Shown: piece by piece, positions 20,511 to 29,790 of the stretch
Layout: the number at the start of each line of letters is the position of its first letter
Position numbering within the stretch: the stretch's first letter is position 1
Origin: Porticoccaceae bacterium
Lineage (GTDB): Bacteria; Pseudomonadota; Gammaproteobacteria; Pseudomonadales; Porticoccaceae
Length of the DNA stretch: 57,634 nt
Reading direction: 5' to 3'
Assembly: GCA_018654575.1 (NCBI GenBank)
Contig: JABILI010000069.1
Span: 1-57,634 of the forward strand
The notes under the pieces: model-generated
What the model was told of the DNA's origin: nothing
Database searches by the model: none
Seen by the model: the letters and a program-made list of their open reading frames with translations, nothing else
Position numbers and translations under genes: made by a program

Positions 20511-20646
20511 GGGGTTAAGCCTCCACATCCCCCAATAATCAACCTTTTACGTCAAATTTCGACTTAAAAGGCACCCAGACTATTGTGTCGGAATGTGTGT
20601 GTCGTTTAGTTTAAAAAAAACGCTGTAGGAACATTCCCACAACGGC
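20511..20646 (-). promoter_or_regulatory. Structured rpsB leader (candidate S2 autoregulatory leader)
   Basis: Three hairpins occupy the roughly 145-base leader. The first (20621-20646, stem TGTGGG/CCTACA extended by CGC/GCG) is followed by eight T on the minus strand (20620-20613). The second (20543-20571) has a 10-bp stem CCTTTTA-GTC/GAC-TAAAAGG with one internal mismatch. The third pairs GGGG and CCCC (20529-20533 with 20511-20514) just ahead of the ribosome binding site AAAAGGAAAA. Autogenous control of rpsB by S2 is known in gammaproteobacteria; equating these hairpins with that operator is inference. Confidence 0.6.
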
Positions 20647-20660
20647 GCGCTTTATAACAT
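20645..20660 (-). promoter_or_regulatory. rpsB: rpsB promoter: extended -10 with GC-rich discriminator
   Basis: On the minus strand ATGTTATAAA gives an extended -10 (TG-T-TATAAA; hexamer at 20656-20651) directly followed by GCGCGCC. A GC-rich discriminator is a hallmark of stringently controlled ribosomal promoters and is reported for rpsB promoters. No good -35 at the right spacing is visible (a TTGACT lies only 12 bases upstream). Confidence 0.6.
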
Positions 20661-20796
20661 AACAAGACAGTCAATTAAAGAAAAAATGCTGACAAACTTT
20701 AGCGTAACTCTACCATTCCATATAGTCATGTCTGTCAGATGAGCTATTTGTGCAGTAAAAATTTGTCCAACACTCCCCCTGAGCAAATTTGATGGG

Positions 20797-20802
20797 TACA
20801 AT
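20797..20802 (+). promoter_or_regulatory. Possible -10 element for map-glnD
   Basis: TACAAT preceded by GGG lies 31 bases before the map ATG in the divergent rpsB/map region. No convincing -35 accompanies it. The remainder of the 337-base rpsB-map interval is accounted for by the rpsB leader and promoter. Confidence 0.3.
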
Positions 20803-20833
20803 AGCGTAGATATCTTGTCGCTGTGGAACAATC

Positions 20834-21604
20834 ATGACTGTAAAATTAAGAAGCGCAGAACAATTGGCCAAAATGCGCGTTGCTGGCCGTCTTGCTGCCG
20901 AAGTTCTTGAGCTCATAGAACCTTATGTTGTACCCGGAGTGACGACCGAAGCATTGGATAAAATCTGTCATGATCATATCGTCCAGGTACAAAATGCCAT
21001 TCCAGCTTGCCTTGGATACAATGGATTCCCCAAGTCCATATGCACGTCCATCAATCAGGTCATCTGCCATGGCATTCCCTCTGACAAGAAGGTGCTAAAA
21101 AACGGCGACATTATCAATATTGACGTTACTGTTATTAAAGATGGTTGGTTCGGAGATACCAGTAAAATGTATTGTGTGGGTCAGGTGGCTCCCCATGCCA
21201 AGCGACTGATAAACATAAGCCAGGAGTGCCTATATATGGCGATGGATATTGTTCGCCCTGGAATTCGCCTTGGTGATATTGGCCACATTATCCAGACCCA
21301 TGCAGAAAAAAATTATTACTCCGTAGTCAGGGACTACTGCGGTCACGGTATTGGCGACATATTCCATGAAGAGCCACAAGTCCTCCATTACGGTAAACCC
21401 GGAACTGGCCTAGAGCTTCAAGAAGGAATGACCTTCACCATTGAACCAATGATCAATGCGGGCAAATATGCCGGCAAGTTAAAGGCTGATGGCTGGACAG
21501 TAGAAACTCGAGATGGGCGACTCTCATCCCAGTGGGAGCATACAATGGCTGTAACGGCTAATGGCTACGAGGTTTTTACTGCTCGGCAGGAAGAATCATT
21601 TTAA
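20834..21604 (+). CDS. map: Methionine aminopeptidase, type I
   Basis: Removes N-terminal methionine from nascent proteins. The 256 aa contain the five metal ligands of the pita-bread fold in their usual contexts: Asp in NIDVTVIKDGWFGDTSKM (two residues), His in YCGHGIGDIFHEEP, Glu in FTIEPMI and Glu in SQWEHTMAV. It is divergent from rpsB, the standard location, and the first gene of the map-glnD-dap arm. Confidence 0.97.
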   Translation: MTVKLRSAEQLAKMRVAGRLAAEVLELIEPYVVPGVTTEALDKICHDHIVQVQNAIPACLGYNGFPKSICTSINQVICHGIPSDKKVLKNGDIINIDVTVIKDGWFGDTSKMYCVGQVAPHAKRLINISQECLYMAMDIVRPGIRLGDIGHIIQTHAEKNYYSVVRDYCGHGIGDIFHEEPQVLHYGKPGTGLELQEGMTFTIEPMINAGKYAGKLKADGWTVETRDGRLSSQWEHTMAVTANGYEVFTARQEESF

Positions 21605-21620
21605 CTCAGGGACCCCAATA

Positions 21621-24341
21621 GTGCCGCTTAAGTCTTTAGAGCCAACAAGTTCGCTTCAAAAAGCGCTCTCGAATGCTCCCCTGTTCTTTGACCAGAAACG
21701 ATTTCTTCTTGATCTAGAGGCGGGAGAGCCTATTTCTGTTTTTCGAAATGCGTTAAGCGCAGCCAAGGCCCATTTCAACAATCGATTCCACGAAGGTGAG
21801 GACGTTCATACTCTAGTTAATGAAACTGCTCGCTTCGCTGATCTAATATTACGGCTCGCATGGGAACGATACAAATGGGACAATGATATTAGCTTAATTG
21901 CTGTTGGCGGCTACGGCAGAGGAGAATTACACCCTTTCTCTGACATCGATTTACTCATTTTAATGCGCCGTAACCGAGGCAAACGATACCAGGAAAGTAT
22001 CGAGCAATTTTTAACGTTTTTGTGGGACATAAAACTAGTCATTGGTCATAGTGTGCGGTCTCTATCTCAATGCGTTGATGAAGCAAAAGCAGATATCACT
22101 ATCGCCACTAACCTTATGGAGACCCGTCTACTTTGTGGCAATGGCAAGCTACTCCAAACAATGCTTAAAAAAACAGGGCCTGATAGAATTTGGCCATCAG
22201 CTAAGTTCTACAGCGGAAAGGTCGAAGAACAACGTGCCCGCCATCAAAAGCATGATGACACTGAATATAATCTTGAACCCAATATAAAAGAAGCGCCCGG
22301 CGGGCTGCGGGACATTCAGCTAATCAACTGGGCCGCCAAGCGTCACTTCCAAGTTCATCGTCGATCACAGTTAGTTGAAAAAGGCTTCCTTTCGGAGGAA
22401 GAGTACAGAACACTGCGCAGAGACGAAGAATTTTTATGGAAGGTTCGCTATGGTCTTCATCTAATAGCGGGTCGGGCAGAAGAACGACTTCTATTTGACT
22501 ACCAGCGTAAGCTTTCAGAGATGTTCGGCTATAACGATAGTGCCGAGAGACTCGGCGTTGAAAAATTCATGCAGCGCTATTATCAGGTCGTGCTCTCAAT
22601 TCGAGAACTCACCGACGTGCTACTTCAATATCTTGATGAGGCCATATACCGAAAAGGTAAAACTAAATCTGTTATCGAGATCAATGATAGATTTCTTATT
22701 CGTGACAACTATCTAGATACCGTTGATCCCTTTGTTTTCGTCAAATATCCATCGGCCCTACTCGAGCTATTTGTTATTCTCGGAGAGAATGACAGTATCA
22801 TTGGTATAAGAGCATCTGCCATCAGGCAAATCAGACTGCATCGAAACTTGATTGATGAAGAATTCAGAAGTAGTCCTAGCAATAAAGCCCTGTTCATGCG
22901 TCTACTAAAAGTGCCGTTTAAACTCTCAGATCAACTCCAAAGGATGAATCGTTACGGTATTTTGGGTAAATATCTCCCAGAATTTGGCAAAATAGTTGGC
23001 CAAACTCAGCATGATCTATTTCATATATACCCTGTGGATGTTCATACGCTTCAAGTCGTGAGGAATTTACGTCGATTTGTACGCCCGGAAATCTCAAAGC
23101 TCTTCCCCATCGCATCACATATTTATAAAAACCTAGGCAAACCCGAGTTGATTATTATTGCCGCCTTATACCATGACATCGCTAAAGGCCGAGGTGGCGA
23201 TCACTCCAAGCTGGGTGCTGCCGATATCGTTGAGTTTGGCCATAGTCATGGACTACAACCAGAAGAAATTGACCTTTTAAAGTGGTTAGTAGAAAGCCAT
23301 CTACTCATGTCTACGGTATCTCAACGCGAAGACACCTCCGACCCCGATGTTATCTACAGATTTGCCACTCAGGTTGGTGATCTGATGCATCTGGAGCATT
23401 TGTATTTACTCACCGTTGCTGACATCAACGCCACAAATCCAAGGCTTTGGACTGACTGGAAAGGCTCATTGATGCATAACCTTTACTTTGAGACCAAACG
23501 TGCCCTGCAGAATGGTCTTGGTTCTCCTGAAAAACGTTCGACTTGGGTCGCTTCAGCAAAAATGGCTGTCGTTGAACGTTTAGAGGACATGAATGTCACA
23601 GAATCTGAGGCTAGAGAAGTCTGGAATGATGTCGATGACGAGCTTTTCTTGCGGGAACGTGCCGATGACATAGCGACCTTCACGGCGGCTATTGTTGTCA
23701 ATAAAGATCCTGATGAGCCACTAGTTCTCATACGCGATGTCGGTGTGGAGATACCCATTGCCACCCAAATCTTTGTCTATGCTCGAGATCGCGAACAAAT
23801 CTTTTCGGTCATCGCGGCAATACTTGAACAGCTTCAGCTCACGATTCAGGACGCGCGACTTCAAACCAATAGTCTCAATCAAGCTTTCGATGTATTCTAT
23901 GTGCTAGACGATGAGGACCGTCCTGTAGGCGAAAAGAAAGAATTCTGTGGGAAAATTGTCAAGGCTTTGATAAAAGGCATCAAGAACCCTAAAAGTGTGA
24001 GCGTCGATGTTAGGCGACGAACATCTCGTCAACTAAAACAGCTGACCATGAAGACCACAACTTCACTACAAAATGACCCTGAGACCAATACTACAGTTCT
24101 CGAAGTCGTGACGCCTGATCGTCCGGGACTACTTGCTCATTTGGGTCGTATATTTCTGCGCTACGAGCTAAACCTATGCAACGCTAAGATTGCGACTCTA
24201 GGCGAGCGAGTTGAAGACGTATTTTATCTCACTGACCGTAATCACCTCCCACTCACTGACCCCGACTTCAATCTGATAATCCAACAAACTATCTGCGAAG
24301 AACTTGATCAACGGAATAGAGAAGAGACACATGGCGTTTAG
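21621..24341 (+). CDS. glnD: Bifunctional PII uridylyltransferase/uridylyl-removing enzyme
   Basis: Senses glutamine and modifies PII proteins, controlling glutamine synthetase and nitrogen regulation. The start is taken as GTG at 21621, with AGGGA 8 bases upstream; a longer frame reaching into map has no support. The 906 aa comprise a nucleotidyltransferase domain (GGYGRGELHPFSDID, Asp108 and Asp110), an HD domain (ALYHDIAKGRGGDHS) that removes UMP, and two C-terminal ACT domains (for example EVVTPDRPGLLAHLGRIFL) that sense glutamine. Confidence 0.96.
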   Translation: MPLKSLEPTSSLQKALSNAPLFFDQKRFLLDLEAGEPISVFRNALSAAKAHFNNRFHEGEDVHTLVNETARFADLILRLAWERYKWDNDISLIAVGGYGRGELHPFSDIDLLILMRRNRGKRYQESIEQFLTFLWDIKLVIGHSVRSLSQCVDEAKADITIATNLMETRLLCGNGKLLQTMLKKTGPDRIWPSAKFYSGKVEEQRARHQKHDDTEYNLEPNIKEAPGGLRDIQLINWAAKRHFQVHRRSQLVEKGFLSEEEYRTLRRDEEFLWKVRYGLHLIAGRAEERLLFDYQRKLSEMFGYNDSAERLGVEKFMQRYYQVVLSIRELTDVLLQYLDEAIYRKGKTKSVIEINDRFLIRDNYLDTVDPFVFVKYPSALLELFVILGENDSIIGIRASAIRQIRLHRNLIDEEFRSSPSNKALFMRLLKVPFKLSDQLQRMNRYGILGKYLPEFGKIVGQTQHDLFHIYPVDVHTLQVVRNLRRFVRPEISKLFPIASHIYKNLGKPELIIIAALYHDIAKGRGGDHSKLGAADIVEFGHSHGLQPEEIDLLKWLVESHLLMSTVSQREDTSDPDVIYRFATQVGDLMHLEHLYLLTVADINATNPRLWTDWKGSLMHNLYFETKRALQNGLGSPEKRSTWVASAKMAVVERLEDMNVTESEAREVWNDVDDELFLRERADDIATFTAAIVVNKDPDEPLVLIRDVGVEIPIATQIFVYARDREQIFSVIAAILEQLQLTIQDARLQTNSLNQAFDVFYVLDDEDRPVGEKKEFCGKIVKALIKGIKNPKSVSVDVRRRTSRQLKQLTMKTTTSLQNDPETNTTVLEVVTPDRPGLLAHLGRIFLRYELNLCNAKIATLGERVEDVFYLTDRNHLPLTDPDFNLIIQQTICEELDQRNREETHGV

Positions 24342-24371
24342 TTGTAGTAATCAGAATGATGGTAGTGGCCA

Positions 24372-25595
24372 ATGAATGCTAATCTTGGACTATTGCAGGC
24401 CTATCCTTTTCAGCGACTAAATAAACTTAAAGCAGGCATTACTCCGCCGGCACATCTAGCGCACATTTCACTCTCTATTGGTGAGCCGAGGCATCCTGCT
24501 CCTGAATTTATCAAACAGGCTTTAACCGAATCAATAGATAAACTAGCTTATTACCCCTCAACTCGAGGCTCGATTGAACTTAGGCAATCAATAAGTCAGT
24601 GGCTAGAGCAACGATTTCATCTAAGTCAAAATAGCTTAGATCCAGAATCTCAAGTTTTGCCGGTGTGCGGCACACGCGAAGCAATCTTCGCATTCACTCA
24701 AGCAGTCGTAAGTGCAAATGACGGCCCGGCTAAACCCGTCACAATTACTCCAAATCCGTTTTATCAAATTTATGAAGGCTCAGCCATTCTTGCCGGAGCA
24801 GAGCCCTACCTCTTAGACTGTAATTCAAACAATGGGTTTATCCCGGACCTAGATACCGTACCAAAAGCGATATGGGAACGCTGCCAGCTATTGCAACTAT
24901 GTTCTCCAAGCAATCCGACGGGCGCAGTAATGACGATCGCACAAATGCAACACGCAGTGCATCTGGCAGATCAATATGACTTCGTCATTGCTAGTGATGA
25001 ATGTTACTCGGAGATTTATCTTGACGAGAGCAAGCCACCGCCCGGCTTACTTGAGGCCTGCAAAGCGATGGGTCGTCACGACTATAATCGTTGTGTGGTT
25101 TTCCATAGTCTTTCAAAACGCTCAAATCTACCAGGCCTGAGATCAGGTTTCGTTGCTGGAGATAAATCCATTTTGAGCCAGTTTTTTGACTATAGAACCT
25201 ACCACGGTTGCAGCATGTCTTTACCGGTACAAATTGCCTCCACTGCGGCTTGGAAAGATGAGGGTCATACCATCGAAAATAGATCTCTTTACCGTGAAAA
25301 ATTTTTAGCGGTGACAGATATCTTGGGAGACTGCATGATATTTCCAGAACCTCAAGCCAGCTTCTATCTTTGGGCAGAGACGCCAATTGATGACCAACAG
25401 TTTGCCAAACAACTCTATTCCCAGCAAAACGTAACCTTACTGCCAGGTCAATTTCTATCTCGGGCAACGCCTAACGTAAATCCAGGATTAAACCGTGTTC
25501 GAATAGCTTTGGTGGCTGAAATTACTGAGTGCATTGAGGCAGCTCATCGCATCAAGGAATTTATATCCTCTCTCGACAGCACAAGAGGCACTTAG
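24372..25595 (+). CDS. dapC: N-succinyldiaminopimelate aminotransferase
   Basis: PLP-dependent class I/II aminotransferase for the succinylase branch of lysine/diaminopimelate synthesis. The 407 aa show GEPRHPAPEFI at the start, the cofactor-ring region TPNPFYQIYEG, SPSNPTGAVM, the Asp/Tyr block ASDECYSEIY and the Schiff-base lysine in SLSKRSNLPGLRSGF. The glnD-dapC-dapD neighbourhood supports the DapC assignment over other aminotransferases. Confidence 0.92.
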   Translation: MNANLGLLQAYPFQRLNKLKAGITPPAHLAHISLSIGEPRHPAPEFIKQALTESIDKLAYYPSTRGSIELRQSISQWLEQRFHLSQNSLDPESQVLPVCGTREAIFAFTQAVVSANDGPAKPVTITPNPFYQIYEGSAILAGAEPYLLDCNSNNGFIPDLDTVPKAIWERCQLLQLCSPSNPTGAVMTIAQMQHAVHLADQYDFVIASDECYSEIYLDESKPPPGLLEACKAMGRHDYNRCVVFHSLSKRSNLPGLRSGFVAGDKSILSQFFDYRTYHGCSMSLPVQIASTAAWKDEGHTIENRSLYREKFLAVTDILGDCMIFPEPQASFYLWAETPIDDQQFAKQLYSQQNVTLLPGQFLSRATPNVNPGLNRVRIALVAEITECIEAAHRIKEFISSLDSTRGT

Positions 25596-25596
25596 C

Positions 25597-26250
25597 ATGC
25601 TAAAAAAAGCACGTGCGGAGTTCATTTTTGAGCGGTTAACTGAGCTCTACCCTGAGACACCAACGCCACTGGCGCACAAAGACAACTTTACGCTTTTAGT
25701 GGCCGTATTATTAAGCGCGCAATGTACTGACGAACGGGTTAACAAAGTCACTCCAGCCTTGTTTGCAGAGGCAGATAACCCCTCTGATATGCAAAAGGTA
25801 CCCTTAGATACTATTTACAACATAGTGCGCCCCTGCGGTCTTGCCCCCCAAAAATCCAAAGCTATTTCAGGCTTATCTAAAATATTAGTCGCCCAGCACA
25901 ATGGTCAAGTGCCGGAAGATATCAATCTTTTGGAGACTTTACCGGGTGTTGGCCACAAGACAGCCAGCGTAGTTATGTCACAAGGTTTCGGTCATCCTGC
26001 CTTTCCTGTAGATACCCACATTCACCGCCTAGCCCAGCGATGGGGACTAACCAAAGGCAAAAATGTAACGCAAACTGAGCGTGATTTAAAAAGACTCTTC
26101 AAACGAGAACACTGGAATAGCCTGCATTTACAAATCATTTTCTATGGCCGAGAGTTCTGCTCGGCTCGAGGCTGTGACGGTACAGTCTGTGATATCTGCA
26201 CCACTTGCTACCCCAATCGGAAAAATCCTTTTATCGCAAAAAAACCTTAA
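25597..26250 (+). CDS. nth: Endonuclease III-family DNA glycosylase with atypical Fe-S motif
   Basis: Base-excision repair glycosylase/AP lyase of the HhH-GPD family. The ATG at 25597 is two bases after the dapC stop and has AGAGG upstream, giving 217 aa. The helix-hairpin-helix LPGVGHKTASVV carries the catalytic lysine, and FPVDTHIHRLAQRWG the catalytic aspartate. The C-terminal cysteines (188, 193, 198, 201, 204; CSARGCDGTVCDICTTC) do not follow the usual C-x6-C-x2-C-x5-C spacing. It lies inside the dap cluster, not next to rnf genes as in many relatives, so it may be a second, divergent Nth. Confidence 0.88.
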   Translation: MLKKARAEFIFERLTELYPETPTPLAHKDNFTLLVAVLLSAQCTDERVNKVTPALFAEADNPSDMQKVPLDTIYNIVRPCGLAPQKSKAISGLSKILVAQHNGQVPEDINLLETLPGVGHKTASVVMSQGFGHPAFPVDTHIHRLAQRWGLTKGKNVTQTERDLKRLFKREHWNSLHLQIIFYGREFCSARGCDGTVCDICTTCYPNRKNPFIAKKP

Positions 26251-26318
26251 TCAATCAAAGGCTTTCAAACGCTATATTTGGTATCATGGCACCATATTTG
26301 TAGAGAGTTATTTTAGCT

Positions 26319-26663
26319 GTGATCACCCTTTTTGGCATCAAGAACTGCGATACTGTGAAAAAAGCTCGTCTCTGGCTGTCTGAGCATGATATCGAGCATC
26401 GCTTCCATGATGTGCGAACTGACGGACTCAAGCTTGATCAAATCGAAGAGTGGATAAAAAAAACAAACTGGGAGATCCTTCTAAATAGGCGCGGAACAAC
26501 GTGGCGAAAACTAGATCTCAGCATTCAGGAAAATGTCACGAAAAACAACATAGCAGCCCTTTTACTGGCGAACCCTGCGATGATAAAACGCCCCATATTA
26601 GATGTTAATGGAGCTATTAGCGTTGGCTTTAAGCCCGACCTCTATCATTCATTATTTAATTAA
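26319..26663 (+). CDS. ArsC/Spx-family thioredoxin-fold protein (YffB-like)
   Basis: A small (114 aa) member of the arsenate reductase-like family. The N-terminal FGIKNCDTVKKAR holds the CxxT active-site cysteine, and WRKLD and MIKRPILDVNG match conserved ArsC/YffB blocks. True arsenate reductases usually sit in ars operons; this subtype next to dapD is common in Pseudomonas-like genomes and its substrate is unknown. The start is GTG. Confidence 0.85.
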   Translation: MITLFGIKNCDTVKKARLWLSEHDIEHRFHDVRTDGLKLDQIEEWIKKTNWEILLNRRGTTWRKLDLSIQENVTKNNIAALLLANPAMIKRPILDVNGAISVGFKPDLYHSLFN

Positions 26664-26688
26664 ATCAGATAAGAGTAAGAGTAACCTT

Positions 26689-27717
26689 ATGAGCAGTCTT
26701 TATAGTTTTGGCATTGGCGTAGGCACTAAGAACGGTCGCGGAGAATGGTTAGAGGTGTTTTATCCCGCCCCTTTATTAAGCCCACCTAAGGACTTAGTCA
26801 GCGTTATAACCTCAAGCTTAGGCGCAGAGTCAGGTGATATTGAGCCTACTACCGACCAGCTTTCAGCGCTTTATTCCGCACTGAACCACAATGGGCATTC
26901 TGAGCTTGCCTCCACCATCAAAGTGTTGCTTGAATCTAATCGTCCGGTATCAGCGACCCTGCTATCTCTCAACACTGCACCCACCTCAGTACCACAGGCT
27001 TTCCTGAAGTTACATCTACTCTCTCATCGCTTGGTAAAACCACATGAAACTGAGCTTACAGGAATTTTTGGCGTGTTAAAAAATGTTGCCTGGACCAGTG
27101 CGGGAGCCATCGATATTGAAGAGCTTCCAGATAGATTATTACAAGCTAGAGTCGATGGGCAGCCATTGAGCGTCGATTCAGTAGACAAGTTTCCTAAGAT
27201 GGTTGACTACGTCGTTCCTAGCGGCATACGCATTGCCGACACAAGGCGCGTGCGACTAGGCGCCTATGTCGGCGAAGGGACCACCGTGATGCACGAAGGA
27301 TTTATAAACTTTAACGCCGGAACGGAGGGTCCTAACATGGTTGAAGGTCGTATCTCTGCTGGTGTTTTCTGTGGCGCTGGCTCAGACGTTGGAGGCGGAG
27401 CTTCGATCATGGGCACCCTATCTGGTGGCGGTAGCATGGTCATTGCCCTTGGCAAGAAATGTCTACTTGGCGCTAATTCCGGTGCGGGCATCTCTCTCGG
27501 AGATCGCTGCACTATTGAAGCTGGGCTTTACATTACGGCTGGCACCATCGTCACCCTGCTCGACGATCAAAATAAGCCTAGCGGTAAAGCCAAGGCAAGA
27601 GATCTTTCAGGCCATAGCGACTTACTATTTCGACGAAATTCAATATCGGGCGCCGTTGAATGCCTTACGAATCAGAGTGCTGTAGCCTTAAACGAAGCTC
27701 TGCACTCATCTAACTAA
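26689..27717 (+). CDS. dapD: Tetrahydrodipicolinate N-succinyltransferase (long type)
   Basis: Succinylates tetrahydrodipicolinate before the DapC step. The ATG at 26689 gives 342 aa, matching the long Pseudomonas-type enzyme (E. coli 274); an upstream in-frame start adds sequence that overlaps the previous gene and is unlikely. The N-terminus SLYSFGIGVGTKNGRGEWLE and the left-handed beta-helix (NAGTEGPNMVEGRISAGVF; GGGASIMGTLSGGG; ANSGAGISLGDRCTIEAG) are diagnostic. Confidence 0.94.
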   Translation: MSSLYSFGIGVGTKNGRGEWLEVFYPAPLLSPPKDLVSVITSSLGAESGDIEPTTDQLSALYSALNHNGHSELASTIKVLLESNRPVSATLLSLNTAPTSVPQAFLKLHLLSHRLVKPHETELTGIFGVLKNVAWTSAGAIDIEELPDRLLQARVDGQPLSVDSVDKFPKMVDYVVPSGIRIADTRRVRLGAYVGEGTTVMHEGFINFNAGTEGPNMVEGRISAGVFCGAGSDVGGGASIMGTLSGGGSMVIALGKKCLLGANSGAGISLGDRCTIEAGLYITAGTIVTLLDDQNKPSGKAKARDLSGHSDLLFRRNSISGAVECLTNQSAVALNEALHSSN

Positions 27718-27740
27718 TTGGTATAACTGGAATAGAACCT

Positions 27741-28754
27741 ATGAGACAAGTCACACTTACCAGTCCGGGAGGGTTGGATAACTTAAAAATGGTCGAAGCA
27801 GAAAAGCCAACCCCAAAATCTGACCAAGTTGTCGTTAGAGTTGTGGCAAGTAGTCTAAATTATCATGATTTACTAGTCGCCTTAGGTCAAATCCAGACAG
27901 AGGACGGGCGTGTTGTATTGTCAGACTGCGCAGGCGAAATTGTTGCTGTGGGGGATGCGGTGACTCGCTGGAAAGTCGGCGATACGGTAATCAGCTGCTG
28001 TTACCCGAATTGGATAGAGGGGCCGCCGCAATATCAACTACTCAGTTTTATCGGCGACCATGAAGATGGTTACTCAACCGAATATATGGCGATCTCCGAG
28101 AGATCTATCACTCGCACACCCAAGGGCTGGACTATGGCTGAAGCGGCTACCCTACCCTGTGCTGGCCTTACAGCCTGGCGCGCGTTAGTCGATCTAGGAA
28201 ACCTCCAAACAGGCGAGACGGTCTTAGTACAGGGTACCGGTGGCGTCTCTATTTTTGCGCTGCAACTAGCTAAATCGATGGGAGCCAAAGTCATAGCAAC
28301 CTCTTCTTCCGATGAAAAGCTTAAAAGACTGCAAGATTTGGGCGCTGATGAGGTAATCAACTATAAGGATGAGCCTCAATGGGGCAAAGCAGTTCTAGCC
28401 AAAACAGGTGGATTAGGCGTTGATCATGTTGTCGAAGTAGGTGGTGGAGGCACATTTGGCGAATCGGTTCGCGCAGTCAAGCTTGGCGGTCACATTGCTT
28501 TAATTGGTGTTTTAAGTGGCCCAGCGGTGAGCGAAATTATTCTTCCCCGTATCTTTATGAAACAAATTCGTCTAAGCGGTATTGCAATGGCGAACCAACA
28601 ATCGCAATTGGCAATGCTCACCTATTTGGACTCGACTGATATCAGACCCATCATCAGTGACACCTTTGATTTATCCGAATTGGCAGCAGCCTTCCAGCAT
28701 CAGATTGACAACAAACACTTTGGTAAAATTTCAATCTCTATTGATCAAGACTAG
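27741..28754 (+). CDS. Zinc-type alcohol dehydrogenase-like oxidoreductase (MDR family)
   Basis: Medium-chain dehydrogenase/reductase of 337 aa. The N-terminal GroES-like domain contains LNYHDLLVALGQ and VGDTVISCC; the Rossmann domain has VLVQGTGGVSIFALQLAKSM and a serine-rich second strand (ATSSSDEKL) that may favour NADP(H). The catalytic-zinc cysteine of classical ADH is not evident (NYHD in its place), so it resembles quinone-oxidoreductase-like members. Substrate unknown. It follows dapD by 23 bases and may be co-transcribed. Confidence 0.85.
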   Translation: MRQVTLTSPGGLDNLKMVEAEKPTPKSDQVVVRVVASSLNYHDLLVALGQIQTEDGRVVLSDCAGEIVAVGDAVTRWKVGDTVISCCYPNWIEGPPQYQLLSFIGDHEDGYSTEYMAISERSITRTPKGWTMAEAATLPCAGLTAWRALVDLGNLQTGETVLVQGTGGVSIFALQLAKSMGAKVIATSSSDEKLKRLQDLGADEVINYKDEPQWGKAVLAKTGGLGVDHVVEVGGGGTFGESVRAVKLGGHIALIGVLSGPAVSEIILPRIFMKQIRLSGIAMANQQSQLAMLTYLDSTDIRPIISDTFDLSELAAAFQHQIDNKHFGKISISIDQD

Positions 28755-28788
28755 TCGCGCTACTCTCCGCTATCTATCCGGACCAACT

Positions 28789-28805
28789 CCCCCAATTAAA
28801 GGGGG
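28789..28805. repeat. CCCCC/GGGGG inverted repeat between convergent genes
   Basis: Five C and five G flank AATTAAA, between the oxidoreductase and the convergent hydrolase; a further GGGGG follows at 28823. It has no adjoining T tract, so a conventional terminator is doubtful, though the position between convergent stops fits one. Confidence 0.4.
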
Positions 28806-28817
28806 ATTGATAACCCA

Positions 28818-29762
28818 CTAAGGGGGAAGAGTCAGCGTCGAATCTGCCGTTTGCTTGATCAGATCAGCAAACTCTGCCAAGAGTGGCTGAGGGAGTGTAT
28901 GCCCCATACCTTCGAAGCGAACTAGCTTGGCATGGGGTATTTGCTTTTTAGTCTCTACCCCACCACTCACAGCGACAAGCAGATCTTGGTTGCCATGAAT
29001 GATCAAGGTCGGCACTACAATCGATTTAAGCAACTTGTCTCTATTAGGTGCTGATCGGATGGCTGCCATCTGACGCAGGTAGCCTGCTGGATTATGTGAA
29101 CGCTTAAATTCCGCTTTAACCGCCACACCAACATCGTGATCAGATTCCAAATAAGCAGGGCTGCCAAACATCTGTCGAGTCTTCACTGAGTTGTCTAGTG
29201 CAGATGTCCCTCTCGGTATGGGTTTGACCATCTGTCGAGCCACGGCAAGCGACGCCATGCCTTTGCCAAATGCACCGGTTTTAGACATGATAGAAGTCAG
29301 CGAAAGTACTCTATCAGGATAGAGTCCAGCCACTAGTTGGCTAATCATTCCACCCATCGATATGCCAACAATATGAACCTTTTCAACACCCAACGCGTCG
29401 AGTAAACCAACCGTATCGGCCGCCATATCATTCAAGCTATAAGGCACCTTGACTGGCATGCCAAATAGCGAGTTAAGCGCTAAGCGAAAAAGGCTAGGGG
29501 CGGCTTCACCCTCCATTTTATCAGTGAGACCAATATCGCGATTATCAAAGCGTATAACCCGGAAACCCCGCGCCACCAACAACTCACAAAATTCCATTGG
29601 CCAGCGCACTAATTGGTTATAAAGGCCGGCAACCAGCAGTATCACAGGGGCATCAGCATCACCAAATTCTTGATAGGCCATCCGAATGCCGTTGGACTGG
29701 ACAAACTCCGTACCCACTTCGCTGACGGCCATAATGCTCTCTCTGGTATTATTGTCGGTCAT
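28818..29762 (-). CDS. Alpha/beta hydrolase
   Basis: A 314-aa hydrolase with the nucleophile elbow GISMGG (Ser135), an acid residue in IHGNQDLLV and the catalytic histidine in GMGHTLP. The opening strand EFGDADAPVILLVAGL has the oxyanion region, and a cap insertion follows DNRDIGLTDKM. No signal peptide is seen, so it is cytoplasmic; substrates of this esterase/lactonase/epoxide-hydrolase-like group cannot be read from sequence. The ATG has AGGA upstream. Directly upstream on the same strand is the remnant of an acyl-CoA synthetase gene, suggesting both once formed an operon. Confidence 0.88.
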   Translation of the reverse strand: MTDNNTRESIMAVSEVGTEFVQSNGIRMAYQEFGDADAPVILLVAGLYNQLVRWPMEFCELLVARGFRVIRFDNRDIGLTDKMEGEAAPSLFRLALNSLFGMPVKVPYSLNDMAADTVGLLDALGVEKVHIVGISMGGMISQLVAGLYPDRVLSLTSIMSKTGAFGKGMASLAVARQMVKPIPRGTSALDNSVKTRQMFGSPAYLESDHDVGVAVKAEFKRSHNPAGYLRQMAAIRSAPNRDKLLKSIVVPTLIIHGNQDLLVAVSGGVETKKQIPHAKLVRFEGMGHTLPQPLLAEFADLIKQTADSTLTLPP

Positions 29763-29790
29763 TCTATATTCCTGATGTTATTCATTACCA

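Noticed and set aside
28789-28823. CCCCC/GGGGG repeats as part of a dispersed mobile repeat
   Set aside because: Only one instance was found in the window, with no flanking duplications, so a mobile-element claim is unsupported.
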